Assembly: GCA_034638255.1 (NCBI GenBank)
Contig: JAWPGT010000001.1
Span: 1,612,001 to 1,676,000, forward strand
Length of the DNA: 64,000 bases
From: Coprinus comatus
Taxonomy: Eukaryota; Basidiomycota; Agaricomycetes; Agaricales; Agaricaceae
Direction: 5' to 3'
Positions 12,661 through 23,054 of the stretch are shown here, piece by piece. The position numbers and the translations under genes were made by a program. Positions within the stretch are counted from its first letter, which is position 1. Each line of letters begins with the position of its first letter. The notes under the pieces were generated by a model. It had not been told where the DNA came from. It worked only from the letters and a program-made list of their open reading frames with translations, and did not search any database.

Positions 12661-14506
12661 TTATGCGGAATCGGACCCTCTGCTCCTTTTATGTTTCTCG
12701 TCTGGTTCTGGTTCGTCGATGGGCAGGGTATGCTTGCGTTTTCCAAGTGGGCGGCTTGGTCGGGCACATCGTTCGGGTAATGGCTGTTTCTTCATTTCCT
12801 TACGTATCTTTTTAGCAAGCTTGAGTATTGCTGCACGGGGAGTTAGAATAATTACGATATTTATTATATGAGTAATACGAACCATCTTCGCTTCTACGGT
12901 AGTATTCGGCCCAAGATTTGGCTGAGCGGTGTGTGTACTGTGAAACCAAGTCAGCTCATTCAAACAGCGACAACATTGCATGGGTGCTCACCCTTTCGGC
13001 AAAGGGTTCCCACCGGTCTTTGGATGTCATTTCGTTCCAAGCACTGTACCGTGCGGCATGCTTCGCGGCAAGGTAAAGATCTGCATCAGTAAATGGTTCA
13101 CCCTTCTTTCCCATCTGACTCTCAGAATAATGTTTGATTGGTTCGCCATCATCCTCGTCCTCGTCTGATGTTGATGCTGATGATGCCTCGTCGACGGCTT
13201 CAGTCTGTTCCTCGTCAGTACTCAACTCTCGATATTGTGGCCTTCGTTTCACAGCGGTATTGGGTTTCACTACTTCTTCCTCTTCATCATCATCAGCGTC
13301 TGATACATATATTTCTCCTCGGGCAGCAGCAAGTATTTTATCTGGTAGGTCATGTCGATTTGACCAATGTGATGCCCATGATTGAGATGTGTGATGCGGC
13401 GCCTAACAAAACCTTAAATATATGCGATGTGTAAAAAGAATGGTGCCTACTTTTTCAGCTAGCATATTACACAGGTCGTTTCTTGTCAGTTTTGAGTCAT
13501 TTTTTAATCTCCACGAAATGAATTTGAGGAAAAATTGCCTATCCTCATCTGTATACTTGTTTCCTCTACCCTGTGGGATGACCCTCGTAGGTGGGCTGGG
13601 TGATCTGGATGGTGGCTCGGGTATCTTGAGATCTGCGTGTGGTGGGGGTAATCTGTCATTAAATACGGGTTCTGATACGGACATGCTATTGAGAGTGTGC
13701 CTTCCCGTCGTGGGAATTGGCGTTGTCGTGTGCGGTGTCGAGTTTTTGCGTTTCTTTGTGATGGGTGGCGCGGACGTTGGGATTCTGGATGGAGAAGCTT
13801 CTCTCTTGATGGAGTGTGTAGAGGTCTTTCTGTCCTGTGATATGTGGTGGGAGTAATGTCTATTCATGGATTGCGATTTTTCCTTCTCAAGGCACATATT
13901 GATCCAATTATCGATGTGGTCTTTGTGATCCAGGTAGTAATCTTTCCAGAGACTGGCAGAGTGGCCGTTTTTCTACAATACTTGTGAGATCGAGTGTGCC
14001 ACGCAGAAATACGGGAGGAAGACACTCACACCTTGCAGACCGTTCATGGCGTCCTTGTAGCTTTCTTTTCTTTTCTTTGCAGCCAAAAGAGTTTGTACGA
14101 GCAGAGGTTCATCAGATGCCTCGACGGAGTGTGACATTGCGAGTGCATTTTGATAAAGGAGTTGTTGTTGGAATAAAGGATTGAAACCCATCGCAGGCAT
14201 TCCTGTGGGGAATTGCTGCTGCATCTGCTGCATCTGGTTCATCCACGCTGTGTTCATCATCTGCTGCTGCTGCGGTTGTGGTTGTGTTTGTTGTTGTTGT
14301 TGCTGCTGCTGTGAAAATGGAAATGGGGCGGGGTGCTGGGGATGATTGTTGTGGTTGTGCTGCATGTTGTTGGGTGCAGAGTTTAGCCAGTCTGGGGATG
14401 TTAATCCGATATTGTTTGTTGGAAATAGGGGCTGTTGTGAATTTGTGAACTCTGGGGTATAGCTGGGGGTGAGTGGTGGTATGTCTCTTGGGTATGTGGT
14501 TCCCAT
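12661..14506 (-). CDS. PolyQ nuclear protein with two Myb-like domains, putative DNA-binding factor
   Basis: Five exons join cleanly. The first ATG in the open frame is at 14506 (MGTTYPRDIPP); the frame stays open upstream but has no other ATG. The N-terminal third is rich in Pro, Asn and Gln, with polyQ tracts from CAG/CTG-type repeats at about 14215-14311. A short block (KNGHSASLWKDYYLDHK) follows a splice junction near 13980. Basic and Ser/Pro-rich linker leads to a first Myb/SANT-like domain (KYTDEDRQFFLKFISWRL ... SQSWASHWSNRHDL), reminiscent of the Rap1-type Myb fold. After an acidic Glu/Asp linker a second related domain follows (FTDADLYLAAKHAARYSAW ... SAKSWAEYYRR). The tail is strongly basic. 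This suggests a chromatin or telomere/promoter-binding protein; the target is unknown and no BRCT domain was seen, so I do not call it Rap1. It diverges from the dehydrogenase gene, 168 bp apart. Confidence 0.75.
14215..14311. repeat. CAG/CTG-type trinucleotide tract coding polyQ
   Basis: Interrupted CTG/TTG triplets on the plus strand encode runs of glutamine in the Myb-like protein on the minus strand. The purest part is about 14288-14311. Such tracts often vary in length between strains. Confidence 0.8.
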
Positions 14507-14674
14507 TGCGCCCGTTGTTGGAGGAGACAGCACGTGGCTAGAGACGAACTATGCGCTCGACGCGTTCCTCGAAGAGTTGTCAGTCAATTCATGCGCACGT
14601 GATGGAAGACTCCCCGCAATTTATATTTAAATATCTCAGCAAGCTCCGTCTACCTCTCTCCCACACGTTTCACA
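14507..14674. promoter_or_regulatory. Divergent promoter with two CACGTG sites
   Basis: This 168-bp gap lies between the Myb-like gene (minus) and the dehydrogenase gene (plus). CACGTG occurs at 14531-14536 and 14596-14601. A TATA-like ATTTATATTTAAATA stretch is at about 14619-14633, some 45-55 bp before the dehydrogenase ATG. Confidence 0.4.
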
Positions 14675-16993
14675 ATGTCCCTCGCCCGTTTTCCCCGGCT
14701 ACGACACATCGCCACCCGTTCACTCACCACTTCTGCATACCCCAGCGCTTCTCTCAGTGCGGCTGCACGCCCATATGCGGAAAAGCTTTCCGCCGAATGG
14801 CAGGGTACAAGTATGACGGGGGGAACAACTAAGAATTTCATTGGAGGCCAATTCGTAGAGAGCAAGACAGATTCTTGGATCGATGTACATGATCCGGTCA
14901 GTCATTTGTAATGTTCATGCGTTGATAAACCAACTCAACCACCTCCATCCCCAGTCAACCCAAGCCTTGCTTTCAAGAGTTCCACAAACTACCGATATCG
15001 AATTTGAGCAGGCTGTAGATGCTGCCTCGCATGCATTCAAGTCGTGGAGTAGGACCAGCGTGCTCACTCGCCAACGTTTCGTCATCGAGTGAGAGAATCG
15101 GCCTTACTATGTACCGGGTTAGGAGCTAACTTCTGATAGACTCCAGCACCTTTTGCGCAAGAATGCCGACGCCATTGCTGCTGCCATTGTGCTTGAGCAG
15201 GGCAAAACATTTGCTGGTATGATTCAATATCTTAAACTAACTTCTTGGTATACTCAACACCTTTACATAGATGCCCATGGTGACTTACTTCGGGGTCTCC
15301 AGGTCGTGGAGTCTGCTATCTCTGCAACAACAACCCTTTTAGGTGATAAGATAGAGGGCAAGTCTTCTGTTACCAAATTTAAGCCCTTATCTGACATTAT
15401 CTCTAGTGAGCAAAGATATGGACACATATGTCAGGAAGGTCCCTCTCGGTGTCTGCGCAAGTATTGCACCATTCAACTTCCCTGCGTATGTACAACTTTA
15501 CCTGCATTGTCCCACTTTCACTCAGCCATGTAAAGCATGATCCCCCTTTGGACAATACCCATGGCCACAGTCACAGGCAACACTCTCATTGTCAAACCCT
15601 CGGAACGTGACCCTGGTGCTGCAATGATCATTGCCGAGCTCTGCAGACAAGCTGGTAAGGTCTAACAATTGACTGGACCTGAGAACCATTAATAACGTAT
15701 TCTTCAGGCCTCCCTGACGGTGTTATTAATATTGTCCATGGTCAAGTACCAACTGTCAACGCTATTTGCGACCACCCCTCCATTAGGGCCATCAGCTTTG
15801 TTGGTGGTGATCGTGCTGGAAAACACATCTTTAATCGGTATGGTTCTCGCAGAACTTCATGAATAAACCATTTATTCGATATACAGCGGAACCCAGAATG
15901 GTAAACGTGTACAGTCAAACATGGGTGCCAAGAACCATGCTGTCCTCATGCCTGACGGTTAGCAGTTCAAAACATTCCGGGCCCGTTCACTAACTCCATC
16001 ACTTAGCCAACAAAAACTTTGCTCTCAACTCAATTGTTGGTGCTGCATTCGGTGCCGCCGGTCAGCGTTGCATGGCCGCTTCAGTTGGTTGGTTATCCCA
16101 ATTCCGAGTCGACATCACTAGCTTACCACTACTTTAGCTATTCTCGTTGGCGAAGCGCAGAACTGGTTACCAGAGCTCGTCGAACGAGCCAAGAAACTCA
16201 AAGTCAGCGGTGGCTTTGAAGCTGGCACCGATCTGTATGTTGTATTTTCCCCGCATTTCATGACGTCATGTGCCTAACGATCATTAATATACATCAATAG
16301 TGGACCTGTTATTTCACCGGCATCTAAACAAAGGATCGAAGGTTTGATTGCTTCCGCCGAGCAAGATGGTGGCAAGATTATTCTTGACGGACGTGGCCTC
16401 GTGGTCCCTGAATACCAGGATGGGAACTTTGTTGGTCCCACAATCATCCAGGCCGATACCAGTATGAAATGCTACCAGTGAGTCTGAAATAATATCATCA
16501 TAAAATAGTTTTGAATGATGAATTAGGGAGGAGATTTTCGGACCTGCTCTGATTGTGTTGAAGGCCGACAACTTGGACGACGCCATTGAAATTATCAATA
16601 ATAACCGTTATGGAAATGGTGCTGCTATTTTCACCCAGTCTGGTCCTACCGGACGCAAGTTTGAAATTGAGGTCGAGGCAGGTCAGATCGGCATCAACGT
16701 TCCCATTCCCGTTCCTTTGCCTATGTTCTCGTGGAGTGGTAACAAGGTATGCCTTTTGATAGGAGAGTTAATACGATGAGTACTGAGTCGGCGGCATCTA
16801 GGGTAGTGTATTGGGCGATATTGGCTTCTATGGCAAGAGCGGTATCAACTTCTACACCCAAAACAAGGTATGAATGACGTTGGTGATATCATAAACCACT
16901 CATTGACGCTTGAACTAGACTACAACAAGCCTATGGAGAGCAGAGGATGCTGTCGGAAACCGTGCTTCTACATCCATGCCCACACACAACTAA
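14675..16993 (+). CDS. Mitochondrial methylmalonate-semialdehyde dehydrogenase (CoA-acylating, ALDH6 family)
   Basis: This enzyme oxidises methylmalonate (or malonate) semialdehyde to propionyl-CoA (or acetyl-CoA) in valine and pyrimidine breakdown. About ten introns split it. The N-terminus ([17 protein letters not shown]) is basic and hydroxylated, as in a mitochondrial presequence. Family landmarks follow in order: [33 protein letters not shown] across a splice, [18 protein letters not shown], the cofactor loop region [13 protein letters not shown], and the catalytic cysteine in AAGQRCMA (about 16062-16074). Near the end are [11 protein letters not shown] and [20 protein letters not shown], diagnostic of ALDH6. 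The usual FSFTG motif appears as FSWSG. The last exon ends [11 protein letters not shown]...MPTHN. Length fits the family (about 540 residues). Its 3' end converges on the phosphatase gene with 153 bp between. Confidence 0.93.
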
Positions 16994-17146
16994 ACACCAC
17001 ACATAGTACATCGCACTAACAAAATTGCATTTGCTTCTGCATTGGACGTGTATCTATTTCACATATATCATCCCAATACCATTGTCCCATTGTATGATTC
17101 TGAATTGAAAAACTAAAGACCGGATTCAAAAAGGATAGTTTTTTTT

Positions 17147-17915
17147 TTACTTTTCAAGGACGGCATCAAGGAAAGCATTTGAAAGGGCTGTAACTTGCGA
17201 AAACACCCTTTCGAATCCACCCTGTATTGTTAATGAGAAAATGAGGATTCAGTTTAGGAACTGCCTTGTCCTTTTCACTTTAAACGGCATAAATCACTCA
17301 CAGGACCACCGTAGTAAGGATCAGGAATGGGTTTATTATCAAGGTAGGAACCCCATAATCTAACTTGAGCTGTACAATTGGAAGGTTTGATTCTGTTTAG
17401 GTCACGAAGGTTGTTCTCATCCGATGCAAGAATGTGAGTGAATCGAGTAAAGTCGGCAGTTGAAACTTGACGAGCGAGAGAGTTTATTGCGACGTTATGC
17501 TGTAAATTGAATTGGTATACTTGAAGAAAAAGAAAAAGAAAAAAAAGTACCTTTTTGCAAACGGCTACCGTGCTGTGTGGTACATAATAAATTAAGATTT
17601 TTAATTCCATGAAAGAATGTTTTATAAATTAATAACACATACCGTTCATCAGGTTCTTCGCCCACATGATAACCAGCAGTACCAGCACTATCCACTTTAA
17701 AATTATTTAAACCACGTTTACGACCTATATCAAGTAATACAGCTTCACCCATTGGTGAGCGACAAATGTTACCTATAGGTAAAGGAAATGAAAATGAAAT
17801 TACTTATTAGTTCTCTATTTATTCTCTCTCGCTTTATATATGTAACACAAATGTGTAGCGTACCGAGACATACGATAAGGACTTTAAGTTCTTGGTCTTG
17901 TTCCTTGGAAGTCAT
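17147..17915 (-). CDS. LTP1: Low-molecular-weight protein-tyrosine phosphatase
   Basis: The product is about 160 residues over four to five exons. ATG 17915 gives MTSKEQDQELKVLIVCLG. An intron follows inside the catalytic loop; after splicing the loop reads VCLGNICRSP, the C(X)5R(S/T) signature with nucleophilic Cys and Arg. Later come DSAGTAGYHVGEEPDER and, near the end, the general-acid Asp in PDPYYGGP. The last exon (stop 17147-17149) gives GGFERVFSQVTALSNAFLDA, matching the family C-terminal helix. The enzyme is a cytosolic phosphatase acting on phosphotyrosine and small acyl phosphates; its substrate here is unknown. Confidence 0.93.
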
Positions 17916-18305
17916 AATTAAACTAGAGTTTTGAGAGAGTCACTTGTTAAGGTCGGTCGAGTGTTCCACGTTTCTGTTTATCGAAGAGAAAGAGGGGGGG
18001 AAGGGGCTCTTGAGAAGTCCTAGTAAAGGGAGAGGACCTAGTGTGATGTTGGTCGAAGAGAGAGCCTGAACTGCAAAATGGGTTTATAAAGAAAGGGAGA
18101 GGGGATTTAGAAGGGCGATTAAAAAGGGATTTGTAAATGAGGTTTAGGTTACGTTACCCGATTAAGAAAGCTTTAACCAATCTCTTTCTGTCCTCCTTTG
18201 GAGCGTTGAGAGGTTGTTTTATTACTTGCATCATACACTTAGGGGTTTATCCATACGCTCACACTTGCTTGTCTTTAACTTTCAAGAGAATAGGAAACAA
18301 GAACA
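17916..18305. promoter_or_regulatory. Divergent intergenic region between LTP1 and the SH3BGR-like gene
   Basis: This 390-bp stretch lies between two divergent start codons. A purine-rich block (about 17976-18130) precedes a sequence with several CTT/TTC runs. No TATA box is obvious. Nothing coding was recognised. Confidence 0.5.
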
Positions 18306-19410
18306 ATGCCTTCACCTCCGATATCTGTGTTCCTTACTACTATTGCTTCGCAACCTGCTTTACGACAACGCCAAGGTATGCGTTTGACTCTTCAAATTCC
18401 TACAAATAATGACACTTAACATCGTATATTGAACAGAATACCTATTGAGAATACTACAAGTCAAGAAAATCCCTTTTACAGCCTATGATTTGGCTTCAGA
18501 TGAAGATGCAAAGAGATTATGGAGAAGAAAAGCACCCCTAGGTCAGCAGCTCTCACCAAACCGAATAGAAATATCATAAACTCAACCAAACCATGAATTC
18601 ATACGATAGATAAACAACAATTACCTGGTATATTGGTGGGAGAGAAAGTTCCTGGTGTACGTCACATCTCATTTCATGAATGTATGCGTCATAAAACTTA
18701 TATCTTTCTTCCTCAATATGCATATGATTTATCACATAGACTTTCACAGATTTGTATGCTCCCCGACACCTTCATCAGACAAACTAACTCATTCTAACTT
18801 GGAAAAAAAAAATAGCGAAGAAGCCGTTGAATGTGGAACACTATCGGATTTTCTTCGTTTAAACGAAGTCTACAAACCATTCGCATTCGAAACCGGAGGA
18901 GATTCAGATACGGAATCAAAATCGAAATCCAACGACCCATCAACACCAGCTAAACCACTTCTTCCAGCCAAACCAATAGGTGTACCTGGAGCAATGATGC
19001 CACTTCAAATGACACCTGAACATCTCAAGAAAAAGATTCTAGCTCAACCTCCTCAGTTTAAAAATAAATTGAGTGGTTTGGGTGGAGTCGAGAAGAAACC
19101 CACACCAGTGAATAAGAGGACAGGAGAATTGGAGCTGGGTGAGGAGTTGACTGGGTTTGGATTGCAAGGTGTTAAAGTTACGGAAGATGAGCTCTTTGAT
19201 CTTATCAAGACTCTTGGGTTGGATGATGATGCTGCTGGTGATTTGGCCAAGGGATTAGGGAGTGGAGACGATTCCACCGATCCCACCAAGGCAAAGGATG
19301 CAAAGCCCGCAAAGGAGGAGCAGAAAGAACAGAAAGATGAAAGGAAGGAAGAGCCAAAGGCAGAGAGGGAGGAACAGAAAGTGAATAAGGAGGAACAGAA
19401 AGCAGAGTAA
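18306..19410 (+). CDS. SH3BGR-like thioredoxin-fold protein with charged C-terminal tail
   Basis: ATG 18306 gives MPSPPISVFLTTIASQPALRQ, spliced to EYLLRILQVKKIPFTAYDLA, the glutaredoxin-like first half of the SH3-binding glutamate-rich (SH3BGR) family. The second half, QLPGILVGEKVPG + TFTD + FEEAVECGTLSDFLRL, needs a 14-nt microexon (18740-18753) between introns 18657-18739 and 18754-18815. The remaining about 190 residues are low-complexity: Pro/Lys-rich, then a block with a Gly-Phe/Leu-rich stretch, and finally an alternating Lys/Glu tail (about 19300-19407) likely to form a charged helix. The family has no catalytic CXXC; a protein-binding role is inferred. The gene diverges from LTP1 and converges on the seipin gene. 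Confidence 0.8.
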
Positions 19411-19547
19411 TAACAGAAATAACAGAAATAAAGGACGGAAATAACGACTTGACGATTATTAATGGGACTGTGTAGCACGTACAATATACCCCTAATTCCA
19501 AAACTGTACTCCTGCACACTGCATAACACCTGAAAGCACCAAAACAT

Positions 19548-20881
19548 CTATATATCCACGTCAGACATCTCTTCAGACTTATCAAACCTATCGGATGTTC
19601 GCCTTCTCAATTCTTCCCTCTCAACTCCAAATGTATGCGCACTTGTTCCCGGGGTGTCATCGGCAACTCCTCTAGCACTTGGTATAGGTAAATCACTTGG
19701 TTCGGTCTTTACCTCGAAATTATCATCCTATGTATACAAATTAAGGACAAGGCATCATCATAGTAAGGAAAAACTCACAACTTTCGAAGTCGAGGCACGT
19801 CTACGGATCAGTGTTGAACGTCTTCTGCGTGTACGACCTTCCGATGCACTGCTGTTACTTCTGGTGTGGGGTAATGGGTACTCAAAGTCATCAAGAGGCT
19901 CAGATTTCGCTCTGTGGGGTTTCAAGATGGATGGTGGTTTCTTATCATCAGTTGGTACTGGTAGCATTGTTGGTAGTACACATGACCCTATTGCTAGAGC
20001 AAGGATGACAAGGAAAGTGCAGGAGGAAAGGAAAGCAGCGGTTAATGGGAATCGCATGGCCAATCCTCTGTTGTATAGCGTATTAATTATTGGAACCAGT
20101 GTAACGACTGAAAAATGACGTACCTTATTCCATGAGGGATAGCTGTCCCTCTTATTGAAGCCGTAAAAATGCTAACTTCACGTCCTTGACCATTTCCAAT
20201 ATTCTTCCATGCATCTTTTCGACCTAGCTCGATATATGCCATGACTTTACTTGTGCCTGCCACGAATGATCTTAGCATAGGCACGTCTATGTTGATTGTA
20301 TTAGATTTCATTAGAAACCACGAATATTTAGGTGGTATTGCAATAGCCTATATGTGAATGGCTGACATTCAGTATATGCAAGGTGAATCAGGAATATGGG
20401 ACGTACCGGTCGACTGATCGTCGCGAGTGTTGTATTTGAAGACGTTAAGAGCGTTAGTGTGGTCATGAAGTTTCCGAGGGCCATATTGGACTCGGATACT
20501 GGGAGCGTCAAGTGTACAAAGATGTCATAAGGTTGAGCCGATTTTAGAGATGGCAGTAGGGTATATGCGTATGGTATAATACTCTCTCTGATTATAATTA
20601 TATTAAAGTCAGTTTCTTCAAATATTAGGATAGTTTATAAAGGAGACTCACCCGTATTGAAAGTATATTGGTGCTTCCCAACCGACTGCTAGATTCCTCC
20701 AGACCATCCATCCTGCAAATAAAGAGAGACCAACTGCAAGTGGGATGAAGAACAAACAAACAAGAATTGGAATAAATTGAGGTGCATATGGTCGTAGTGC
20801 GGAAACCCCATGTACAGCAACAGAATTAAGTAACTGGATGGGTGCTACGAGAGCAGAAGACACGGTTCTTCGTGTGCTCAT
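19548..20881 (-). CDS. Seipin-like ER membrane protein (lipid droplet biogenesis)
   Basis: Seipin forms rings at ER-lipid droplet contacts and controls droplet formation. The start (MSTRRTVSSALVAPIQLL) leads into a first membrane segment, FIPILVCLFFIPLAVGLSLFA, followed by the lumenal domain over several short exons (FMTTLTLLTSSNT, AYIELGRKDAWKNI). The second membrane segment is TAAFLSSCTFLVILALAIGS (about 20030). The cytosolic tail is Ser/Arg/Asp-rich. The last intron (51 nt, about 19733) is supported because its removal gives a smooth acidic tail ending EEMSDVDI at 19548. The two-membrane-segment topology with a lumenal beta-rich core is the basis of the call; sequence conservation in this family is low. 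A CACGTG lies 24 bp upstream of the start. Confidence 0.8.
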
Positions 20882-21305
20882 GGTGGTAGGAGGTCAGTGA
20901 ACTACACGTGATCAGACTACAATACTGGGGACCCTAAGTGGTATATTAAACTAACACATATTGACACTGATTGCCACTGACCGGTGCTGAACAAACCGAC
21001 GTTGTTGATCTACGCTTTTCCATGATGAATGTTTGTAATATGAGGTTCTTAGATATAAGCTACGTTGTTGATGTGGAGAGCTTGAGATAAGGAACTAAAG
21101 TCAGAGTAGCAGTATGCTCCTGTGAGAGAACGGGTGTATACTTACATTAGTAGAAGCAAACCTGGACTTGGCTGTGAGCCATACTTCGGAGGTGTAACAG
21201 AAGTAGGAAGTCCTTTTGATCCGCAGATAATAAACAATAGAAAACATCGGAACCATATGGATTACTTATACTCCTCCTCATACGTCACTGCCACTCGCGC
21301 GCATT
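20882..21305. promoter_or_regulatory. Divergent intergenic region upstream of seipin, with CACGTG
   Basis: A 424-bp gap between divergent genes. CACGTG is at 20905-20910, close to the seipin start. Two near-copies of TACGTTGTTGATGT / GACGTTGTTGATCT occur about 60 bp apart (20998 and 21060). No exon was recognised. Confidence 0.4.
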
Positions 21306-21974
21306 ATGACCAGTAACATCCACCATCTCCTACATTTAACACCAAATGCGCCTGTGATATCTACCTACATTGACTCCCTTGCACTCGCTACCGACTCTGT
21401 GACCGCAAAGATACCGGAAATCAAATCATATCCCGATGTCGTCTACTTCAACTACTATCAAATGGGGATCAGCCTCCTATTCGTACCCAAGAAAGCGTAC
21501 AAGCTCAGAACAGGGCTCAAATTGAATGAGCTACAAATGGATAATCTGATCCTTGATAGCATCGATCTATACAACGTACCGAAATCCGCTAACGAAGGCC
21601 AGGACAAACCCCATACCAAGTCCTCTCGTGCGGAACTCGCATTCACGACATTTCCTTTATCTCCCTTTGTTTTTTCCATCATTGCGGAAGTGAAGGATAA
21701 AGATGGGAAGCCTATAAATCGTCCAGAGCAGATCGATATAACATCTAAAACTTCGGGGAAAGACTTTGTTGAGGCACTCGGGGAGCCTGATCGAAAAGGA
21801 GGTGGAGCAGGACCTTCGTCCGGATCCATCAACATCTGGTGTGAGTGGAAGAATGATGGTCTGATGGTAGAATTTGGAGGTAACGAGGCCACGGGGCCCA
21901 ATGCATGGGACGCGGGGAAGGACGCGGTATGGAAAGTGATGACGCTATTCAAGGCTGGGGACAGCAGAGAGTAG
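21306..21974 (+). CDS. Uncharacterised 222-residue protein, intronless
   Basis: A single uninterrupted frame of 222 codons, unusual beside intron-rich neighbours. I do not recognise a named domain. It starts MTSNIHHLLHLTPNAPVIS and contains YPDVVYFNYYQMGISLLFVP, then LDSIDLYNVP. A charged, probably flexible centre (EVKDKDGKPINRPEQ) is followed by a Gly-rich linker (DRKGGGAGPSSGSINIWCEW) and a C-terminal block GLMVEFGGNEATGPNAWDAG ending in DSRE. No signal peptide or membrane segment is seen, so a soluble protein is likely. The pattern of compact hydrophobic strands at both ends suggests one folded domain split by the loop. Function unknown. Confidence 0.75.
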   Translation: MTSNIHHLLHLTPNAPVISTYIDSLALATDSVTAKIPEIKSYPDVVYFNYYQMGISLLFVPKKAYKLRTGLKLNELQMDNLILDSIDLYNVPKSANEGQDKPHTKSSRAELAFTTFPLSPFVFSIIAEVKDKDGKPINRPEQIDITSKTSGKDFVEALGEPDRKGGGAGPSSGSINIWCEWKNDGLMVEFGGNEATGPNAWDAGKDAVWKVMTLFKAGDSRE

Positions 21975-22165
21975 AAGAGCTACAATAGGATACGGAACGG
22001 AATATTTGCAGTTGATTGTTGAATGAATGTTTAGCGTACCTGCTGACATGGCAGGTGCATATGACCCAATATCATTTCAAGTCTTCGATTTCTACCCATG
22101 TGATTTCTTCTAAAGCCCATAATGCTCCAGTCCGACACACAATCTCTCCCCACAATCTACCACCA

Positions 22166-22891
22166 ATGGCCACTCCTGCTGATCTCACCATCCTCGACAT
22201 CTCTGGTAGATATATCATGGTAGGCCCCAACAATCATCATCCTACATCACCACTCATCATACTGCTCTCTAGAACAAATCCCTGAGCGGGGACACAGAGT
22301 CCATCCTTGCTCACCAGGGTGTCTCATGGTTCAAGCGCAAGGCCATCTCCATCGGCACGGTCACTCTCCATGTCAAGCACTACCACCTCGAGGGTGAGGA
22401 GAAAATCGACATCGACCAAACAATCACTGGTGGTATTCCAGGAACCTCTGAGCAGAGGACTCTCATCTGGAAGGAGAGGGAGAACGAGGACCATCTCTTT
22501 GGCTCTGTTCTTGCCAAGTCCAGACGCGTCAAGGTAGACGAGCTCGACATTGATTTCTTGAAAACCGGCTGGACTGAGGATACCGTCGAGAATGGTGTTG
22601 TCCACGCCTACGCTGAGAGCAACACTCCCAAGAGCGGTCTGACCTGGATCGCTAACCAGGTATGTGTGTTTGAACCATGGTCAAGGAATAGTGACTGATG
22701 TACATATTGCAGACCTGGGGTATTGAGATCATCAATGGTGAAAGGAGATATGTCCGTCACGTCTACTTCAATCCTGGTCCTGGTAAGGGTGATATCATCC
22801 AGGCAAAGCTCATCTACGATTACCGTAAGTCTTTACCTTCAACTGGTTGACGCTGATACTAAGTATACATACAGTTGGCCCTCTAAACTAG
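22166..22891 (+). CDS. Small conserved-looking soluble protein, probably highly expressed
   Basis: Four exons join to about 185 residues: MATPADLTILDISGRYIM, then NKSLSGDTESILAHQGVSWF and following. Distinct blocks include VTLHVKHYHLEGEEKIDIDQ, TGGIPGTSEQRTLIWKERE, and after the next junction TWGIEIINGERRYVRHVYF, ending in YDYLGPLN. I do not recognise an annotated domain. The alternation of strands with a repeated aromatic/His pattern resembles small beta-barrel ligand-binding folds (lipocalin-like), which is only a suggestion. Codon choice is strikingly C-ending (ATC, CTC, GTC, AAG) compared with neighbours, a usual mark of strong expression. It follows the previous gene by 191 bp on the same strand. 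Confidence 0.75.
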
Positions 22892-23054
22892 AGTTGTGAA
22901 ATGTAGCATTAACTATATATATTGTTATCTTATCTTACCCTGCGTAACTGGTGATTGAGACCTGTGCGTGTGCCGAGTGATCGTCGTCGTGGACAAATAC
23001 AGAATTAATTCTCCACGACCATCTTTCTCCTCTCCATAACCGAAAACCCCTAAA

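Noticed and set aside
14507..14533. Longer N-terminus for the Myb-like protein
   Set aside because: The extra nine codons begin with GTG, not ATG; the first ATG is at 14506.
19053..19585. Long open frames antisense to the SH3BGR-like gene
   Set aside because: They mirror the Lys/Glu-rich tail of the real gene and have Ser/Phe-rich composition typical of antisense shadows.
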